NCBI GenBank assembly: GCA_020796225.1
Contig: CM036762.1
Location: 50,198,407 to 50,262,406, forward strand
Source: Arion vulgaris
Lineage: Eukaryota; Mollusca; Gastropoda; Stylommatophora; Arionidae
Reading direction: 5' to 3'
Length of the DNA: 64,000 bases
Shown piece by piece: positions 10,490-22,949 of the stretch. The notes beneath the pieces are model-generated. The model had not been told where the DNA came from, searched no databases, and saw only the letters and a list, made by a program, of their open reading frames with translations. Position 1 is the stretch's first letter. Each line of letters starts with the position of its first letter. Position numbers and translations under genes: made by a program.

Positions 10490-11640
10490 AAAAAACAAGA
10501 GGAAAACACTAGTGCTGGCACTATACTTTAATTGACTGAGTAATAATAATAATATAATTTGTTATCCTTTAACACAAGTTACAATGTGTTTATATTATAC
10601 ACTGTTACAGAAGTTACAAGGTACTAATATCTAAGCTAATCTTACCCACAAGACCGAAGTACTTTTCTGTCGCTAACTGTGGTGATCTTCAAGCTAGTCC
10701 CTTCTCTCATACAGGACTCGAACCAGTGCTATTCATAATGGTGCTCAGAAAATTTAGAAACGTCACTTTAAAAATTTTTCATGAATTTAATTTTAAAAAG
10801 TTATTATGTCAGAAATCTGCAAACACCCTTGGTAATGGGAGACAGTAATGCTCAGGATTGCTGGTCAGCAAAGTGTTAAGAACACAAGGATCTAGCTCTG
10901 TGATTGGTAATTTGTTTTTTCCGGAAGCCCCTAATACTTGTACACTGTTTATTTATTCATTGCTTCCTCTTGGGTTCGTGAAAAAAACGAATTATTCTCA
11001 TCTCACCTCTCAACAAGGTGGGAAACTATATGAACTATTGTCAATGAATGGAAATGATATCATAACTAAAATTAAACCACTGTGTACAATGTCAATGAGT
11101 GAACACCCACATACTAGCATATACAAAATGATCACAAGTCAGCTGATGCTCAATATTTTCATTAATGTTTCCCCCAATATGATAGATAAAATCAACAAAT
11201 TCACAGAAAATTAAGTTAATGAAATCTGTAAATATGTGGCTATTTTCAGATTTTGGATAAGATACTATTGTTCTCCTGATAGTTTACCTGATCTGTGTAA
11301 TAAAGTACACTGCTTTTCTTTGTACATACAAACTCATTCATTTCTCAGTTTATGCTATATAACTATCAATATTTCATTTTGAGATAACACTATTTACATA
11401 TGCCATTCTGTACTGTATTCCAAATGCATAGTTGTCATTACTACCATCTTGGACTTGTTAGAAATATTATTATAATAAACAAATATAACAGTATTCACAT
11501 AGATGATCAAGTTAATGCCTGCAAGATGACAAAGTTAATTTTTCTTCTTCTGCCATCACTTTTAGACATCAATTTCCATATTTGCTGACCACCATAAGAA
11601 TCTCCATATAGCTAATCCCACAATGGTACTGATGATGTGG
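10490..11640. other. No gene recognised
   Basis: AT-rich intergenic sequence. A faint tRNA-like remnant (ctcgaaccagtgct) lies near 10710-10760. The 118-codon frame at 10858-11214 has no recognisable domain and runs through low-complexity sequence. Confidence 0.4.
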
Positions 11641-11654
11641 TTTCATTATTTATT

Positions 11655-12010
11655 TATTTTTCAGTCGCTCGCTATGAATTCTCGCGCATAGTACCTAATG
11701 AGGTACCTAAGTCGCCCGCATAGTACCTAATGAGGTACCTAAGGTCAGCTGCGTAGTACCTAATGACATCTGACAGATTTTTTGTGTGCAGGCTTGCTTT
11801 CCTTATCACCATTGCCCCATTCAGTCAAACCGTACTCCAACTTCAGAGGCAATTATAATTTAGATCCCAATCAAAGGATCAGGGATTCCTGTTGTCAAAC
11901 TGTATGAACACTTGAGAAATTATTTTTAGACCAAACTGGGCTCGAACACTGGTCACAGCTCATGGTCCTTATCGCAGCGTGTTATCAACTTGCTATGGCC
12001 ATTCCCATGA
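11655..12010 (-). mobile_element. SINE-3 copy with an internal 33-35-bp tandem expansion
   Basis: The left part (gctatgaattc ... caccattgccccattcag) matches 24520-24650 and 48010-48110. The right part holds a tRNA-like head, with GTGTTCGAGCCC on the minus strand near 11946-11935. Within it, the unit gcatagtacctaatgaggta is repeated about 2.5 times at 11690-11765, which the other copies lack. Confidence 0.6.
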
Positions 12011-12039
12011 TGTGGTCCTCTCTCTCGTGATCACTGCTT

Positions 12040-12310
12040 AGGTTGAGTTTACCAGATTTCCCCATAAATCTCATTAATGTGGAAATCTGATTCATGCAGC
12101 CTTAGCATTGGTGTGGTTCGTCACATCTTCAGCCTTTGCTTATCCTTCGGCGACGCGTCCGATTTTAGCAAACCGACTAGGTTCGCTCTCTGTCAGCCTT
12201 TGGCTGTCCCCAGCCGACCTGCAAGGCAGCAGGTTTGATGAGGTCCTAATATGTTGGACACTTTCCCATGAATATGGTCCTAATATGTTGGACACTTCTA
12301 TAACAGATAT
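12040..12310 (-). repeat. Repeat related to 62770-62930
   Basis: accagatttccccataaat ... gtggaaatc ... gcagccttagcattggtgtg is the reverse complement of the sequence near 62800-62900. A shorter relative is at 60900-60960 at the end of a LINE remnant, so this is probably a LINE 3' end. The 22-bp phrase ggtcctaatatgttggacac recurs at 12242 and 12276. Confidence 0.5.
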
Positions 12311-12669
12311 TTAGATATCACTTTATCAGTACCACACATCAAAAACAAGTATCTTTATTTTATTGAGCAAATATGTTACAAACAATATATTACAAAATAA
12401 CATAACACCAGGATACTTGAACAATGTCAGTATATCTTATTTATAGAAAACTTGATTTGGTTCTTAGTATTAAGTTAAAGAGTTTATTTCATTTAAAATG
12501 AAATTCTGTCAACGAGAGCTGCATCCCTCTTCATTGGTTTTTTTTTACAGCGAGTTTTTATTATGCAGTTAGTTGCTTCGAAAAAACTTATGGGGCTCTA
12601 CCGGTCCTTCCTTGTACCATATAGCTTTGTCTCAGATATGATATATTTTTTGTATATATAAAATTACTT

Positions 12670-12878
12670 TGGTCACATTAAGTGTCACGATGGCCTGGAA
12701 AGAACAATATTAGACTGCAGGGTCCAGGGACGCAGAACAAGAAGAAGATGGCTACAAGATATTAAAGAAACTATGAATATGACCATCGACAAAGTGGGTG
12801 AACTGGCTAGAGACAGAGTGAATTCCAGATGCGCTGCAAAGAGAGCAACGTCCTATAATGGATACACACCTTAATGTT
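12670..12878 (+). mobile_element. LINE 3' fragment
   Basis: A readable C-terminal LINE segment includes GRRTRRRWLQDIKETMNM and GELARDRVNSRCAAKRA before a stop near 12872. This is the usual C-terminal tail of RTE-like LINE proteins. No upstream RT domain is attached. Confidence 0.75.
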
Positions 12879-13164
12879 GATGATAAAATTATAGATATAT
12901 ATCAACATTATCGTGTGTTATGTTGACCAGTAAAGTCCAGCCTGGACACATATCTGTCCTTAGTAATGACCATTAGTTCCAATGTTTATATTTTTGTATC
13001 ATGAAGTTAAACTGTCCAGTATCTTTTATCTATCCTCCTCTATCTCGTCTATCATCAATTTTGTGTGCTTTCAGAATGTATCCCACATATCATATCATAA
13101 CACAGAAAAATGATGATTCTCTTTCTGATGTTGATACTGAGCTTTTCATGTGTGCTGATCTCTA

Positions 13165-13375
13165 TTAGTCATCATCATCATCATCATCAAACAGCTTGTC
13201 CTGAGCAGAACTTTGCCACCCCAACAGTTCTCCGGAATTTCTCTCTCATAGGCCAGATGTCCTGCCTCTGCAGCCGTCATTTTCAAACCATCAGATACAT
13301 TCTGAATGCATCTTCTCCATGGTCTTTCCTTACTTCTCTTTGCCATCAGTGCATCAAGATTATTCTCTTTTTAGC
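13165..13375 (-). mobile_element. LINE 3' fragment
   Basis: The minus strand reads ERPWRRCIQNVSDGLKM and EAGHLAYEREIPENCWG. A clearly related copy lies at 47490-47650. It represents the C-terminal end of another LINE family; the bases around (ATC)n at 13170-13190 are its short-repeat tail. Confidence 0.65.
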
Positions 13376-13489
13376 AGTCCATGTAATTTGTAACATTTTT
13401 ATCTGTTACAATATATTCCTGTGTTGAACAGTGTTACTTCTATAGATATAGACTTGTTGCATATGATACCTTTCATATTTAAGGATGAA

Positions 13490-13700
13490 TGTATATAGTG
13501 GAGCATTTGGCGAATGGATTAGAGCATAGGCTCTCATCGGAGACCAGGGTTCAATCCCAGGTAGGTCAAGAAGCTTTTTTCTGTAGGAGCACAAAGAAAA
13601 TTCTAACCTGAACAGTTTAGCAGTGACTGCACTAGCCAGGCGGAGGCGGCTCTTACATCCCACAGGCTCATGTTGATTTCTATATTCAAGGTCTGATTTA
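13490..13700 (+). mobile_element. SINE-5 copy
   Basis: A tRNA-like head, ttggcgaatggattagagca, is followed by the B box GGTTCAATCCC at about 13549. The body contains cctgaacagtttagcagtga and ctcatgtt. Related copies are at 48905 and 62225, all on the plus strand. Confidence 0.75.
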
Positions 13701-13739
13701 CTGAAATATATGAGGTTCCACACACCAATGGACTTTATC

Positions 13740-14190
13740 TACTATTCTTAAAGCATTTCCACATAAACATATCCAATGATGGTGAAGGTTAATGCTAATG
13801 TGACCAACAATGAACAAATTTCAGTTTGCTCTACAATCATAGAACATCCATAAAAGAATTCAACAATGTAGAAGTATGTAGCCCTTAGAAAACAATTCTG
13901 TTCCCTGTACATAACTGACAAGACAATTCACCTTGACAAACCAATGGTCATCTGTTCCCAAATGAGAGGAAATCAAATTTTTTTAAAGTGCAGCTAGAAT
14001 TAATATAGTATATAAAACAAGTGCAATGTTCTCAATTCGACAACATTTATTTTATTTAAATAAAACTGGCAAGCAAAGGCGGTTATAAAGCAGTTACACG
14101 TTACGTGACAGAATACAAAATCACTCCCAAAGACATATGATGAAACTATTTTATATAAAAACTGATTACATTTAGTGCAATGTGTAAGAG
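13740..14190. other. No gene recognised
   Basis: AT-rich spacer between SINE-5 and the 48-bp minisatellite. No conserved frame or dispersed repeat was recognised. Confidence 0.4.
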
Positions 14191-14193
14191 ATC

Positions 14194-17100
14194 GTGCAGT
14201 ACTAGACATTAGTATTGTGTATGTGAGGTGGTCATTTCTTCCCGCAGTACTAGACATTAGTATTGTGTATGTGAGGTGGTCATTTCTTCCCGCAGTACTA
14301 GACATTAGTATTGTGTATGTGAGGTGGTCATTTCTTCCCGCAGTACTAGACATTAGTATTGTGTATGTGAGGTGGTCATTTCTTCCAGCAGTACTAGACA
14401 TTAGTATTGTGTATGTGAGGTGGTCATTTCTTCCAGCAGTACTAAACATTAATACTGTGTATGTGAGGTGGACATTTCTTCCAGCAGTAATAGACATTAG
14501 TATTGTGTATGTGAGGTGGTCCTTTCTTCCAGCAGTACTAGACATTAATATTGTGTATGTGAGGTGGACATTTCTTCCAGCAGTACTAGACATTAGTATT
14601 GTGTATGTGAGGTGGACATTTCTTCCAGCAGTACTAGACATTAGTATTGTGTATGTGAGGTGGTCATTTCTTCCCGCAGTACTAGACATTAGTATTGTGT
14701 ATGTGAGGTGGTCATTTCTTCCAGCAGTACTAGACATTAGTATTGTGTATGTGAGGTGGTCATTTCTTCCAGCAGTACTAACATTAATATGTGTATGTGA
14801 GGTGGACATTTCTTCCAGCAGTAATAGACATTAGTATTGTGTATGTGAGGTGGTCCTTTCTTCCAGCAGTACTAGACATTAATATTGTGTATGTGAGGTG
14901 GTCATTTCTTCCAGCAGTACTAGACATTAGTATTGTGTATGTGAGGTGGACATTTCTTCCAGCAGTACTAGACATTAGTATTGTGTATGTGAGGTGGTCA
15001 TTTCTTCCCACAGTACTAGAGATTAATATTGTGTATGTGAGGTGGTCATTTCTTCCCGCAGTACTAGAGATTAATATTGTGTATGTGAGGTGGTCATTTC
15101 TTCCCGCAGTACTAGACATTAGTATTGTGTATGTGAAGTGGACATTTCTTCCAGCAGTACTAGAAATTAGTATTGTGTATGTGAGGTGGTCATTTCTTCC
15201 CGCAGTACTAGACATTAGTATTGTGTATGTGAAGTGGACATTTCTTCCAGCAGTACTAGACATTAGTATTGTGTATGTGAGGTGGTCATTTCTTCCAGCA
15301 GTACTAGAGATTAATATATTGTATGTGAGGTGGTCATTTCTTCCCGCAGTACTAGACATTAATATTGTGTATGTGAGGGGTCATTTCTTCCCGCAGTACT
15401 AGATATTAATATTGTGTATGTGAAGTGGTCATTTCTTCCCGTAGTACTAGACATTAATATTGTGTATGTGAGGTGGTCATTTCTTCCAGCAGTACTAGAC
15501 ATTAGTATTGTGTATGTGAGGTGGTCATTTCTTCCCGCAGTACTAGACATTAGTATTGTGTATGTGAGGTGGTCATTTCTTGCAGTTGACATTAATTGTG
15601 ATGTGAGGGTCATTTCTTCCGTATAGACATTAGTATTGTGTATGTGAGGTGGTCATTTCTTCCTGCAGTACTAGACATTAGTATTGTGTATGTGAGGTGG
15701 TCATTTCTTCCAGCAGTACTAGACATTAGTATTGTGTATGTGAGGTGGTCATTTCTTCCAGCAGTACTAGACATTAGTATTGTGTATCTGAGGTGGTCAT
15801 TTCTTCAGCAGTACTAAACATTAATACTGTATGTAGGTGGACATTTCTTAGTACTAGACATTAGTATTGTGTATGTGAGGTGGTCATTTCTTCCAGCAGT
15901 ACTAGACATTAGTATTGTGTATGTGAGGTGTCATTTCTTCCGCAGTACTAGACATTAGTATTGTGTATGTGAGGTGGTCATTTCTTCCCGCAGTACTAGA
16001 CATTAGTATTGTGTATGTGAGGTGGTCATTTCTTCCAGCAGTACTAGACATTAGTATTGTGTATGGAGGTGGTCATTTCTTCCAACAGTACTAAACATTA
16101 ATCTGTGTATGTGAGGACATTTCTTCCAGCCGTACTAGACATTAGTATTGTGATGTGAGTGTCCTTTCTTCCAGCAGTACTAGACATTAATATGTGTATG
16201 TGAGGTGGACATTTCTTCAGAGTACTAGACATTAGTATTGTGTATGTGAGGTGGACATTTCTTCAGCAGTACTAGACATTAGTATTGTGTATGTGAGGTG
16301 GTCATTTCTTCCCACAGTACTAGAGATTAATATTGTGTATGTGAGGTGGTCATTTCTTCCAGCAGTACTAGACATTAGTATTGTGTATGTGAGGTGGTCA
16401 TTTCTTCCGAGTACTAGACATTAGTATGTGTATGTGATGGTCATTTCTTCCGCAGTACTAGACATTAGTATTGTGATGTGAGTGGTCATTCTTCCAGCAG
16501 ACTAGACATTAGTATTGTGTATGAGTAGTCATTTCTTAGCAGTACAAACATAATATGTATGTGAGGTGGACATTTCTTCAGCAGTACTAGACATTAGTAT
16601 TGTGTATGTGAGTGCATTTCTTCCAGCAGTACTGACATTAGTATTGTGTATGTGAGGTGTCATTTCTTCCCGATTACTAGACATTAGTATGTGATGTGGT
16701 GGTCATTTCTTCCAGCAGTACTAGACATTAGTATTGTGTATGTGAGGTGGTCATTTCTTCCAGCAGTACTAGACATTAGTATTGTGTATGTGAGGTGTCA
16801 TTCTTCCAACAGTACTAAACATTAATACTGTGTATGAGGTGGGCATTTCTTCCAGCGTACTAGACATTAGTATTGTGTATGTGAGGTGGTCCTCTTCCAG
16901 CAGTACTAGACATTAAATTGTGTATGTGATGGACATTTCTTCCAGCAGTACTAGACATTAGATGTGTATGTGAGGTGGACATTTCTTCCAGCAGTACTAG
17001 ACATTAGTATTGTGTATGTAGGTGTCATTTCTTCCCACAGTACTAGAGATTAATATGTGTATGTGAGTGGTCATTTCTTCCGCATACTGAGTTATATTGT

Positions 17101-19239
17101 GTATGTGAGTGTCATTCTTCCAGTACTAGACATTAGTATTGTGTATGTGAAGTGGACATTTCTTCCAGCAGTACTAGACATTAGTATTGTGTATGTGAGG
17201 TGGTCATTTCTTCCCGCAGTACTAGACATTAGTATTGTGTATGTGAAGTGGACATTTCTTCCAGCAGTACTAGACATTAGTATTGTGTATGTGAGGTGGT
17301 CATTTCTTCCAGCAGTACTAGAGATTAATATATTGTATGTGAGGTGGTCATTTCTTCCCAGTACTAGACATTAATATTGTGTATGTGAGGGTCATTTCTT
17401 CCGCAGTACTAGATATTAATATTGTGTATGTGAAGTGGTCATTTCTTCCCGTAGTACTAGACATTAATATTGTGTATGTGAGGTGGTCATTTCTTCCCGC
17501 AGTACTAGACAGTAATATTGTGTATGTGAGGGTCATTTCTTCCGCAGCACTAGACATTAATATTGTGTATGTGAGGTGGTCATTTCTTCCAGCAGTACTA
17601 GACATTAGTATTGTGTATGTGAGGGGTCATTTCTTCCTGCAGTACTAGACATTAATATTGTGTATGTGAGGTGGTCATTTCTTCCCGCAGTACTAGACAT
17701 TAATATTGTGTATGTGAGGGGTCATTTCTTCCCGCAGTACTAGATATTAATATTGTGTATGTGAAGTGGTCATTTCTTCCCGTAGTACTAGACATTAATA
17801 TTGTGTATGTGAGGTGGTCATTTCTTCCCGCAGTACTAGACAGTAATATTGTGTATGTGAGGGGTCATTTCTTCCCGCAGCACTAGACATTAATATTGTG
17901 TATGTGAGTGGTCATTTCTTCCAGCAGTACTAGACATTAGTATTGTGTATGTGAGGGGTCATTTCTTCCTGCAGTACTAGACATTAATATTGTGTATGTG
18001 AGGTGGTCATTTCTTCCAGCAGTACTAGACATTAATATTGTGTATGTGAGTGGTCATTTCTTCCCGCAGTACTAGACATTAATATGTGTATGTGAGGTCA
18101 TTTCTTCCGCAGTACTAGATATTAATATTGTGTATGTGAAGTGGTCATTTCTTCCCGTAGTACTAGACATTAATATTGTGTATGTGAGGTGGTCATTTCT
18201 TCCCGCAGTACTAGACATTAGTATTGTGTATGTGAGGTGGTCATTTCTTCCCGCAGCACTAGACATTAGTATTGTGTATGTGAGGTGGTCATTTCTTCCA
18301 ACAGTACTAAACATTAATACTGTGTATGTGAGGTGGACATTTCTTCCAGCCGTACTAGACATTAGTATTGTGTATGTGAGGTGGTCCTTTCTTCCAGCAG
18401 TACTAGACATTAATATTGTGTATGTGAGGTGGACATTTCTTCCAGCAGTACTAGACATTAGTATTGTGTATGTGAGGTGGACATTTCTTCCAGCAGTACT
18501 AGACATTAGTATTGTGTATGTGAGGTGGTCATTTCTTCCCGCAGTACTAGAGATTAATATTGTGTATGTGAGGTGGTCATTTCTTCCCGCAGTACTAGAG
18601 ATTAATATTGTGTATGTGAGGTGGTCATTCTTCCCAGTACTAGACATTAATATTGTGTATGTGAGGGTCATTTCTTCCCGATACTAGATATTAATATTGT
18701 GTATGTGAAGTGGTCATTTCTTCCCGTAGTACTAGACATTAATATTGTGTATGTGAGGTGGTCATTTCTTCCCGCAGTACTAGACAGTAATATGTGTATG
18801 TGAGGGTCATTTCTTCCCGCAGCACTAGACATTAATATTGTGTATGTGAGTGGTCATTTCTTCCAGCAGTACTAGACATTAGTATTGTGTATGTGAGGGG
18901 TCATTTCTTCCTGCAGTACTAGACATTAATATTGTGTATGTGAGGTGGTCATTTCTTCCAGCAGTACTAGACACTAGTATTGTGTATGTGAGGTAATTTC
19001 TTCCTGCAGTACTAGACATTAATATTGTTATAAGGTGGTCATTTCTTCCAGCAGTACTAGACATTAATATTGTGTATGTAAGGTGGTCATTTCTTCCAGC
19101 AGTACTAGACATTAATATTGTGTATGTAAGGTGGTCATTTCTTCCCGTAGTACTAGACATTAATATTGTGTATGTGAGGTGGTCATTTCTTCCTGCAGTA
19201 CTAGACATTAATATTGTGTATGTGAGGTGGTCATTTCTT
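14194..19239. repeat. 48-bp minisatellite, about 5 kb, roughly 105 units
   Basis: Unit: gcagtactagacattagtat, then tgtgtatgtgaggtggtcat, then ttcttccc (48 bp). Because 48 is 16 codons, frames stay open on both strands and produce spurious repeat 'proteins' of up to 269 codons. Variant units form higher-order repeats. The variant aatatattgtatg occurs at about 15310 and 17325. The run agatattaatattg ... cgtagtactag recurs near 15411, 17411, 17744, 18118 and 18686. The part from about 15590 to 17110 is rich in small indels compared with its flanks. Confidence 0.97.
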
Positions 19240-19329
19240 TTCTTTGCTAACTTTCATCATGTAATCTATTGAGTAATTAGAAAAAATTTTATTTTACAAA
19301 ATATTTGCACATCTAGGATCCTCGCGGAG

Positions 19330-20160
19330 TTACAGAGCTAGTGCACTGCCATTGAGATCTTCCTGTGTAAGAAAGAGATCGGAGCACACATGGTTACTCA
19401 TCAAAGAGGAATGATGATGGTCCTATCAATCAATCAATCTATTGAGCCATCACCAAATGCAGTTAGATCTACAGAAATGTGCCTACACCAAGAAGCATTC
19501 ACTATTTGAATTTCATAGTTCTCTAAGCACTTGACAAAAATCAAATCTTGACAACAGATGAGCAACAATGATTTGTAAACCAAAAATAGATAGTATAATA
19601 CAGAAGGCAAATGTTCAACGGAGAATCTTATCAAGGCGGTACACTTTAAAACTTTTTGCTTTCATTGTTGAAAGTTCTGTGAGTCAACAACCACACAGGA
19701 TAATGACAGCAGCAAAACTTCAGCTGTTGGCACAAATTGGGGTTACAGAGCTAGTGCACTGCCATTGAGATCTTCCTGTGTAAGAAAGAGATCGGAGCAC
19801 ACATGGTTACTCATCAAAGAGGAATGATGATGGTCCTATCAATCAATCAATCTATTGAGCCATCACCAAATGCAGTTAGATCTACAGAAATGTGCCTACA
19901 CCAAGAAGCATTCACTATTTGAATTTCATAGTTCTCTAAGCACTTGACAAAAATCAAATCTTGACAACAGATGAGCAACAATGATTTGTAAACCAAAAAT
20001 AGATAGTATAATACAGAAGGCAAATGTTCAACGGAGAATCTTATCAAGGCGGTACACTTTAAAACTTTTTGCTTTCATTGTTGAAAGTTCTGTGAGTCAA
20101 CAACCACACAGGATAATGACAGCAGCAAAACTTCAGCTGTTGGCACAAATTGGCTTGCTA
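19330..20160. repeat. 413-bp direct tandem duplication
   Basis: Sequence from gttacagagctagtgcactg (about 19328) recurs at about 19741 with a shift of 413 bp. The 66-codon minus-strand frames 19434-19634 and 19847-20047 are identical in translation. The unit contains a LINE 3' tail (gagatcggagcacacatggt ... atcaatcaatcaatc). Near-identity means a very recent duplication or an assembly artefact. Confidence 0.95.
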
Positions 20161-20469
20161 GAATAGTCAAATTATTTGTGACATATAATTAGAAAAACTG
20201 AACAGAATCGACACATATGCACTCAGGGCACCACTACAGATGCTTGGTCCCTTTCAACTAGTGGTGTCAGCAGAAAAGCATTTACACAATAGCTCCTGCA
20301 ACAACTTCCAATTTAATTACTTTGAAAGTAACATGGGTACCAATTTTCAACTGAATTACTAATATACCACCTGTACAAAAAAACTAAACATCTGTTGGCG
20401 TGAAAATTCAGATGACAGGTGGTACAGAGTTAGTGTATACTCCTAGTTGTGATGATATGCCATAGAACT

Positions 20470-21085
20470 GGTTGTATGTTCAGCTCTCAACAAAGACATC
20501 TTATAATTGTTTGTAAGTCTAGCTCTCAACAAAGACATCTTATAATTGTTTGTAAGTCTAGTTCTCAACAAAGACATCTTATAATTGTTTGTAAGTCTAG
20601 CTCTCAACAAAGACATCTTATAATTGTTTGTACGTCTAGCTCTCAACAAAGACATCTTATAATTGTTTGTACGTCTAGCACTCAACAAAGACATCTTATA
20701 ATTGTTTGTACGTCTAGCTCTCAACAAAGACATCTTATAATTGTTTGTACGTCTAGCTCTCAACAAAGACATCTTATAATTGTTTGTACGTCTAGCACTC
20801 AACAAAGACATCTTATAATTGTTTGTACGTCTAGCACTCAACAAAGACATCTTATAATTGTTTGTACGTCTAGCACTCAACAAAGACATCTTATAATTGT
20901 TTGTACGTCTAGCTCTCAACAAAGACATCTTATAATTGTTTGTAAGTCTAGCACTCAACAAAGACATCTTATAATTGTTTGTAAGTCTAGCTCTCAACAA
21001 AGACATCTTATAATTGTTTGTAAGTCTAGCACTCAACAAAGACATCTTATAATTGTTTGTACGTCTAGCCCTCAACAAAGACAAT
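20470..21085. repeat. 39-bp minisatellite, about 16 units
   Basis: Unit: agctctcaacaaagacatct, then tataattgtttgtaagtct (39 bp, 13 codons), so both strands stay open. Two positions vary among units: agctct/agcact and gtaagtct/gtacgtct. Otherwise the units are almost identical. Confidence 0.97.
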
Positions 21086-21139
21086 CAATAAGCAATTGCA
21101 CATGGCAAAACTCATTGATGTTCAGATCTTCTTGATCTC

Positions 21140-22690
21140 TTACAAATATTTTTGTATGTCTTAATATTTAATGTAGATAACCAGACTCTGAGATTCTCAG
21201 AAAATAAAACTGTTAGCTTCATTTTTAGTTGGATAACAACAAACAGAAACAAAGCTTATTACTGATTAAATCAAAGAATATTGAATAATTGCTGACAGCT
21301 GTAGTTTAATGCCCTAGTGGCATAAAAGAAGAACATAATTATATTGCTTTGTCTTGCGCTCTGAAGGTTGTGGATTCGGACCGAATTCGTTGTGCTTTGT
21401 GAGATACTCTCGGAAGGTGATGTGCCCAGAGAAGAACCAAGCCATGTGGGATAAAACACTGCACAATGAAGTCAATCCTTTAGCTTTAGATTCTTCTAGA
21501 CGAGTTTCAAAGTAAATGTTGACTGTTCTCAAGATCATTAATGTCTTATGTTAATAATTAACTACTTACAAAACTGACACATGCACACATACACACGTAT
21601 CTACATGATTATTTGTTTAGATAAGAACATTGAACAACATATACTATTTATTTTTAAACATATGAATAAATGAAACTAGACTCACCGGTCTAAAATGTAT
21701 GTTCTTTATGTGACCATTCCCTTCATTGAATAGTGAACCATAGAGTTGTTGAGAAGAAAAAACTTGAAGCAATTCAGAAAGAATTTCATGTAGCATATCC
21801 TTTACAGAATACCACTCTTATCACAGTCAAGCTAAAAGATTCTCTAGCCAGTTACTTATCTCCTTCAGCATCATGTTTCAAGTTTTCTTGAATGTCCTGT
21901 TATCATCATTATCTCTGTGATCTACATTCTCATCTTCCAGGAACCATAACCTCCATTATAAACTAAACTACTGTGAGGTTTAATGTGACGAAAATATTTC
22001 CGTTTCTGAAAAACGATATTGTTTATAAACCAATGTTTCTCGATTTTCAGTTCTTCTAGAATGTCTGTATTTGTCCTCTTTTTTTTTACCAAGGTCATTC
22101 TATGAATTTTTCTGCAGTTTTTTTTGTTTTGTTTTAAAAGATTAAACTTTTTTTAAAGCTTGTGTTATGATCAGTGGTTCACATTTATATGTTGTCACAT
22201 GAAAAATGCATGTCCTCAGAAGTTTTGGTTTCCTACTTATGCTGTATCATAGATTCTTCATCCTAATTACCTTCTGACTCCATGGCTAGACTCCAGGTTT
22301 CTTTTGTACAGTCTCCATTGTTATTAGTTATGTGGGCCAAGATGTTCACCCAATTAAAGACAGATCATGCCTATAGAGATTAAAAGGAAGGCAGAAACAT
22401 ATTGCCACATGCCAATATGTCACTCATTAACACTATGTTGTTCAAAATAAACGTCAGGGTAGAACAAGCAATGGCTAGATCAAACTGTCAGTTTCATATT
22501 CAAAATTTAAGATTTTTACAAATGAAATTATCTGACAAGAACTTTTTAATACAATTTATCTGTTTAACATCATAAAATCTGGGATACAAATCTTTCAAAA
22601 GTTCGTTGAAGAAGGCTCATTAGTAAATCAACAAGTTAATAAATGAATAGACATGCTTAAATTAAAAATATAAATAATACTAGCAAACTA
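21140..22690. other. No gene recognised
   Basis: AT-rich sequence. A piece at 21340-21500 (gccatgtgggataaaacact ... gaagtcaatccttta) resembles the stretch at 61280-61560, so it is probably SINE or LINE debris. Nothing coding was recognised. Confidence 0.4.
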
Positions 22691-22691
22691 C

Positions 22692-22945
22692 TCCCGAGTG
22701 GTTACCGGGGCCCAAAATTTGAGATGTAAAGAATAAAACCACTGTTACCTGCCACACATGTTGTAAGAGGCGAATAAGGAGGTTTGGCTGAAATCGGTTG
22801 CATGTGTCCTAAACATGTAGAAGTCTAAACGTTTAGAGGTCTACCAAACCATTGTGCAACGTATACACGTTTTTGGCAAAGATCAAACATATCACAAAGA
22901 GTGATTAAAATTGGTCGTAAAGAACGAATGCCAAGAAGATTTATT
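22692..22945 (+). mobile_element. SINE-1, near full-length
   Basis: Starts cccgagtggttaccggggcc and runs through aagaggcgaataaggaggtt and gatcaaacatatcacaaag to a short gaaga tail. Possible flanking repeat CAAACTAct / CAAACTAta, imperfect. Confidence 0.8.
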
Positions 22946-22949
22946 CAAA

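Noticed and set aside
10858..11214. 118-codon open frame as a gene
   Set aside because: No recognisable domain and no initiation or splice support; AT-rich composition like the surrounding spacer.
14000..19272. Multiple frames on both strands with a 16-residue repeat, up to 269 codons
   Set aside because: The 48-bp unit is a multiple of three and has no stop on either strand, so open frames arise automatically.
14194..21085. CRISPR-like repeat-spacer array
   Set aside because: Repeats are contiguous without unique spacers, in a eukaryotic intergenic region.
20443..21135. 213- and 228-codon frames with a 13-residue repeat
   Set aside because: Same reason: the 39-bp unit is a multiple of three and open on both strands.
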